A stretch of DNA of 64,000 nt, taken from Lingula anatina (Eukaryota; Brachiopoda; Lingulata; Lingulida; Lingulidae). Below are positions 59,949 through 64,000 of this stretch, in pieces (position 1 is the stretch's first letter; the number at the start of each line of letters is the position of its first letter). The DNA lies in the NCBI RefSeq assembly GCF_001039355.2, contig NW_019775468.1, positions 35,620-99,619 of the forward strand. The letters run 5' to 3'. The position numbers were made by a program, and so were the translations under genes. A model generated the notes under the pieces. The model did no database searches, was not told the origin of the DNA, and saw nothing but the letters and a program-made list of their open reading frames with translations.

Positions 59949-61258
59949 CTGTATTCAGTACAGAGAAAAAACAGAAAAATTATCATTGCATTGCAGTTAA
60001 TTGAAAATTCTAGCAGACTTCGTTTCATCATTTTTGGCTAAAACATGAAACAATAGGCGCGTTGAGCAAGTTCATTGTGACATTTTCTCTCATTTGATGT
60101 ATTAAAACAATAAAAACAAAACAAATAAAAGGATACTTTAAAGTATTATCAGTAAGGGTAATAACCAACCATATTGTTCGGCCCGTGATGAGGACATATC
60201 GAGACAGGGCACTTTGACAGGTTTCTCGATTGCGCGAATGATGCAGCTTTAAGCAGGTACAATTATTTCTAGCCACTACTACATATTGCCCGGCCTGTGT
60301 TAGGACAGTTGCCATACACATACTTGCATGGTGCCATTTGGAAAATTTATCTAAAAAATATACGAAACCCCTCTTTGATCTATGTTTTCATAAACTAGCG
60401 CTGTACTTTGTAGCCGTTTTAGAGTAATTACCTGATCATGTCGACAGCCAAGCCTTACTAAACATACATACATATCCGCTTACTAGCACTTCAAGATAAA
60501 AATGGCCGGACAGCTTAGTTCCCTTTGCGCATTTACGTCACGATTGTGTCAGGTTGTACAACACAATCGGAGTATCCGGAAAGGTATATAAGCTTATTGC
60601 ACATGCATCCCCTTTGAAAGCATACGCCCCTTGTAAGCGAAATACAAATGCGATTGTCCTATGGCTGAAAGTGCAGGAGTGACAGAAATGGTAGTCATAG
60701 GAATGAAAGTCCGGGGTTCATAATAATGAGTACAGGTTAGGGTCAGTGGGAGAATAGTGGTTACTATATGGGATGAATGGTACCTTTGCAAAGTAATGTA
60801 CAGCGGACTACGGTTCCTAGCGGACTAACATATATCCTGTCACACAGGCCATGCGGCAAGACAGGGTATAATGATCAATTGACACTTGTACATTTCTACT
60901 TCTTCTAACAATATTTACCAAATAGATACTACAATATAATCTGAAAAGCACATGGTGAAAGCCAATTGTTTTCAGCTTTCGCCATTTTATATCAAGACAA
61001 CCTCGACCTCCAAGCAAGGTAATAACATGATTCATAAAAAGGTACAGTGTTATTTTTTCTTTCTTTTTAGCTTTCGACATCAATAATATAAGTAATGCTA
61101 ATGATATGCAGGCTCGTTGCCTGAGGCTGGGTAGCACAATTTCCCTGTTAAGTGTGGTTCACCTGTTGTTGCCCTTATGACCAGTGCGTGGGCACGGCTG
61201 TAACTAGGTAGATGACAGCTATTAGATACGGTAGCTGCTAACCAAAGAACTATGTTTA
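58834..61258. repeat. Tandem segmental duplication, unit 1
   Basis: Starts CTTAATTGCAAGGAAACATC and aligns almost throughout with 61674-64000. It includes sulfotransferase exons 2-4 counted from the 5' side and about 1.3 kb upstream. Relative to unit 2 it has an extra ~72 bases near 60245-60320 and a few small indels. Confidence 0.95.
59237..59291. repeat. GA microsatellite in sulfotransferase intron
   Basis: An imperfect GA run. The matching run in the second copy lies at about 62079-62126 and differs in length. Confidence 0.9.
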
Positions 61259-61673
61259 AGTTGCTAGTCTTAGTAAGTGGAGACATGTCAGGATTTTTTT
61301 AATCAGAACGGTGTAGTCGTGTCATTATCTTTATGAAATAAGTTATCACAATTCAGCGAAAGGGGGCAACTCAAACTTAACACAGAAAAGGTCGCTGAAG
61401 TTTTTGCTTTCGAAGTCTTTCTTNGTTCACTGGAGTTTGTGCTAACCTTTAGATAGCTATTTCAATCGTATTAAAAGGGCTTTTTGTTTAAGAGAAATTC
61501 TTGATTAAAAAAAAGACAATTTTAGCCTCAAAACGCTGATATTATGTCACTCGTGTTATACTGTGACTACAAACTTTGAAAAATTGTTTGGCTTGCTAGA
61601 CCTTATCTTTAAGTTAATAGGAAATTTCATTAGCTGCATTAGTTTTGGACTTTTTCGTTAATATCCTAGATCC
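59949..61673. other. Upstream region of the sulfotransferase and junction between duplicated units
   Basis: 59949-61258 is the duplicated 5' flank, where the missing first exon is expected but not recognised. 61259-61673 is unique sequence between the units and includes an ambiguous base at 61424. Confidence 0.5.
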
Positions 61674-64000
61674 CTTAATTGCAAGGAAACATCAGCAATA
61701 CATAACGGGCCAACTTTATAGATCCACATTTAATGACATATCAATGAATCGTCATCACATCGTAACTAAGGTCGATGAGCCACTGTTACAACTGAAGGAC
61801 AGAATGAAACTCAACAAAGATGCATGTAAAACTACTGACGTTATACCTGTCATTTAGAAATTACTACGAGTCGTAGCTAACGACACCCGCCCGTTTACGT
61901 ACCTTCACAAGGTTCTCATACTTCACGATAAGAAAGTTTGGTTTATCTTTCATGACAGCTAACCAGTCTTTTACGTGATCAATCCACCTACCATAGCCCG
62001 CTGCAAAAATATCAAACATATTAAGGTGTACATTGTGTTACGTCATCTACAATATCTGAAAAAGAGAGCTTGTGAGTTTCAGAGAGAGAGAGAAAAAGAG
62101 AGAGTGAGAGAGAGAGAGAGAGAGTTAGTTGGGGTTGGGTCGCCATGCATGAACTTACCATGACCGCGGTAAACCAACTCCAGAAAGTCTTCAAACGCTC
62201 CTTTAAACCCACTTAAATTCTTCCTGTGAAAGTAATAAGACACGAAGACGTCTTTGGGGTTCCGTATGAGATATAAAAACTTGGAAACGTTTCTGGCTTC
62301 TGTGGAGAAGAATCTGGAAATACGAACGATATGAATATAGTGGGAATTCTGCACCAAAAAACCTGATAGAGTCTTTTCAATTCGTTGCTTATAGTACTAC
62401 AACAGTGACTGAAATGTTTTAAACTACCAAAAGTAAAACCATTATAAGTTTGTTCCTCTACGCTAAACACGTGATTCAATAAACGATTTGTGAATGAAAA
62501 AAAACGTCAGAGATGGCTCTTTGTTACTTCTTTCATTTAAGCTTTCTTAACAAATGTGTCAATACCCACGTCTAGCGGTCATCGGTCATACGGAAAAAAA
62601 CATTGAAATACAATCACCTTGGAGGCACGTGCGTATTCAGAACACGCGGTGACGCCATGTTGTCCACGTGATCGGGTAGCACCAACTCTGGGCACATGGC
62701 TCTCTCCTTCTCCGTTGGGTTCATCTTGAGGGTGTTTCTAACTAGCATTGATACTATTTCCCAGAGAAAATGTGTTCCTGTATTCAGTACAGAGAAAAAA
62801 CAGAAAAGAATAATTGCATTGCAGCTAATTGAAAATTCTAGCAGACTTCGTTTCATCATTTTTTGCTAAAACATGAAACAATAGGCGCGTTGAGCAAGTT
62901 CATTGTGACATTTTCTCTCATTTGATGTATTAAAACAATAAAAACAAAACAAATAAAAGGATACTTTAAAGTATTATCAATAAGGGTAATAACCAACCAT
63001 AATGTTCGGCCCGTGATAAGGACATATCGAGACAGGGCACTTTGACAGGTTTCTCGATTGCGCGAATGATGCACATACTTGCATGGTGCCATTTGGAAAA
63101 TTTATCCAAAAAATATACGAAACCCCTCTTTGATCTATATTTTCATAAACTAGCGTTGTACTTTGTAGCCGTTTTAGAGTAATTACCTGATCATGTCGAC
63201 AGCCAAGCATATCATATCCGCTTACCAGCACTTCAAGCTAAAAATGGCCGGACAGCTTAGTTCCCTTGGCGCATTTACGTCACGATTGTGTCAGGTTGTA
63301 CAACACAATCGGAGTATCCGGAAAGGTATATAAGCTTATTGCACATGCATCCCCTTTGAAAGCATACGCCCCTTGTAAGCGAAATACAAATGCGATTGTC
63401 CTATGGCTGAAAGTGCAGGAGTGACAGAAATGGTAGTCCTAGGAATGAAAGTCCGGGGTTCATAATAATGAGTACAGGTTAGGGTCAGTGGGAGAATAGT
63501 GGTTACTATATGGGATGAATGGTACCTGTGCAAAGTAATGTACAGCGGACTACGGTTCCTAGCGGACTGAAATATATCCTGTCACACAGGCCATGCGGCA
63601 AGACAGGGTATAATGATCAATTGACACTTGTACATTTCTACTTCTTCTAACAATATTTACCAAATAGATACTACAATATAATCTGAAAAGCACATGGTGA
63701 AAGCCAATTGTTTTCAGCTTTCGCCATTTTATATCAAGACAACCTCGACCTCCAAGCAAGGTAATAACATGATTCATAAAAAGGTACAGTGTTATTTTTT
63801 CTTTCTTTTTAGCTTTCGACATCAATAATATAAGTAATGCTAATGATATGCAGGCTCGTTGCCTGAGGCTGGGTAGCACAATTTCCCTGTTAAGTGTGGT
63901 TCACCTGTTGTTGCCCTTATGACCAGTGCGTGGGCACGGCTGAAACTAGGTAGATGACAGCTATTAGATACGGTAGCTGCTAACCAAAGAACTATGTTTA
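61674..64000. repeat. Tandem segmental duplication, unit 2 (continues past the window)
   Basis: Near-identical to 58834-61258. It is still aligned at the last base of the window, so the right boundary is not visible. Confidence 0.95.
61903..62777 (-). pseudogene. Second cytosolic sulfotransferase copy, 3'-truncated
   Basis: Three exons are present: 62777-62618, 62313-62159 and 62000-61903, matching exons 59948-59789, 59480-59326 and 59160-59063 of the neighbour. They encode GTHFLWEIV, NTHVPP and YLIRNPKDVFVSYY with very few changes (for example MNPTEKE instead of MNPKEKE). The last two exons, with the GNWK PAPS-binding motif, are absent because the duplicated unit starts at 61674. Splicing onward into the last two exons of the downstream copy, at 58.5 and 58.0 kb, would be needed for a full C terminus. 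It is therefore either a pseudogene or an alternative 5' source for the first copy. The first exon is again unseen. Confidence 0.7.

Noticed and set aside
60028-60321. Possible first exon of the sulfotransferase (frame with ALSRYVLITGRT)
   Set aside because: The resemblance to the sulfotransferase PAPS loop is weak, no donor in the right phase follows, and the second copy has a 72-base deletion here.
63190-63231. Donor-like GATCAG|GTAATT upstream of the second sulfotransferase copy, mirrored near 60435
   Set aside because: In the phase needed to join the next exon it contains a TGA stop, and the upstream sequence differs by indels between the copies.
1-64000. Bacterial-style features: CRISPR array, operons, ribosome binding sites
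   Set aside because: The genes have spliced exons and eukaryotic domains, and the tandem repeats lack the spacer pattern of CRISPR.

Overview
This window is animal nuclear DNA. Its genes are split by short introns with GT-AG (and a few GC-AG) junctions, secreted proteins are built from shuffled extracellular domains, and the spacers are AT-rich and full of MITEs, a SINE, a LINE fragment and microsatellites. The gene families (METTL27-like methyltransferases in tandem, CASPR-type modules joined to PAN, FN3, F5/8C and SUEL-lectin domains, cytosolic sulfotransferases) suit a marine invertebrate, most likely an invertebrate deuterostome such as a cephalochordate or hemichordate. I cannot fix the species from sequence alone. 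The draft contains two N runs and five single-n joins, and several apparent duplications sit next to those joins.

Layout. 1-629: MITE with long terminal inverted repeats. 2.2-15.5 kb: cluster of four METTL27-like SAM-dependent methyltransferase genes, three complete five-exon genes on the minus strand and a fourth, divergent, on the plus strand that lacks its last exon. A 1 kb LINE reverse-transcriptase fragment follows it. 17-25.7 kb: repeat-rich spacer with several MITE families, a single-exon rhodopsin-class GPCR (minus) and a 405-base gap. 25.7-57.3 kb: cluster of five genes (three minus, two plus) for secreted proteins that share a PAN/apple domain and a module matching the fibrinogen-like half of contactin-associated proteins (CASPR/CNTNAP) without any laminin-G domain. 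One of them is a 16-exon gene with an F5/8C domain, a SUEL-type lectin domain and three CASPR modules. 58-64 kb: tandem duplication carrying a cytosolic sulfotransferase gene and a 3'-truncated second copy.

How it fits together. Three unrelated families each expanded locally by tandem or inverted duplication. The PAN/CASPR family is the most unusual part: it uses almost only phase-1 introns, so domains can be swapped without breaking frame, and its members differ by gain or loss of FN3, F5/8C and lectin units. They are predicted to be secreted, cysteine-rich adhesion or recognition proteins; ligands and role are unknown.
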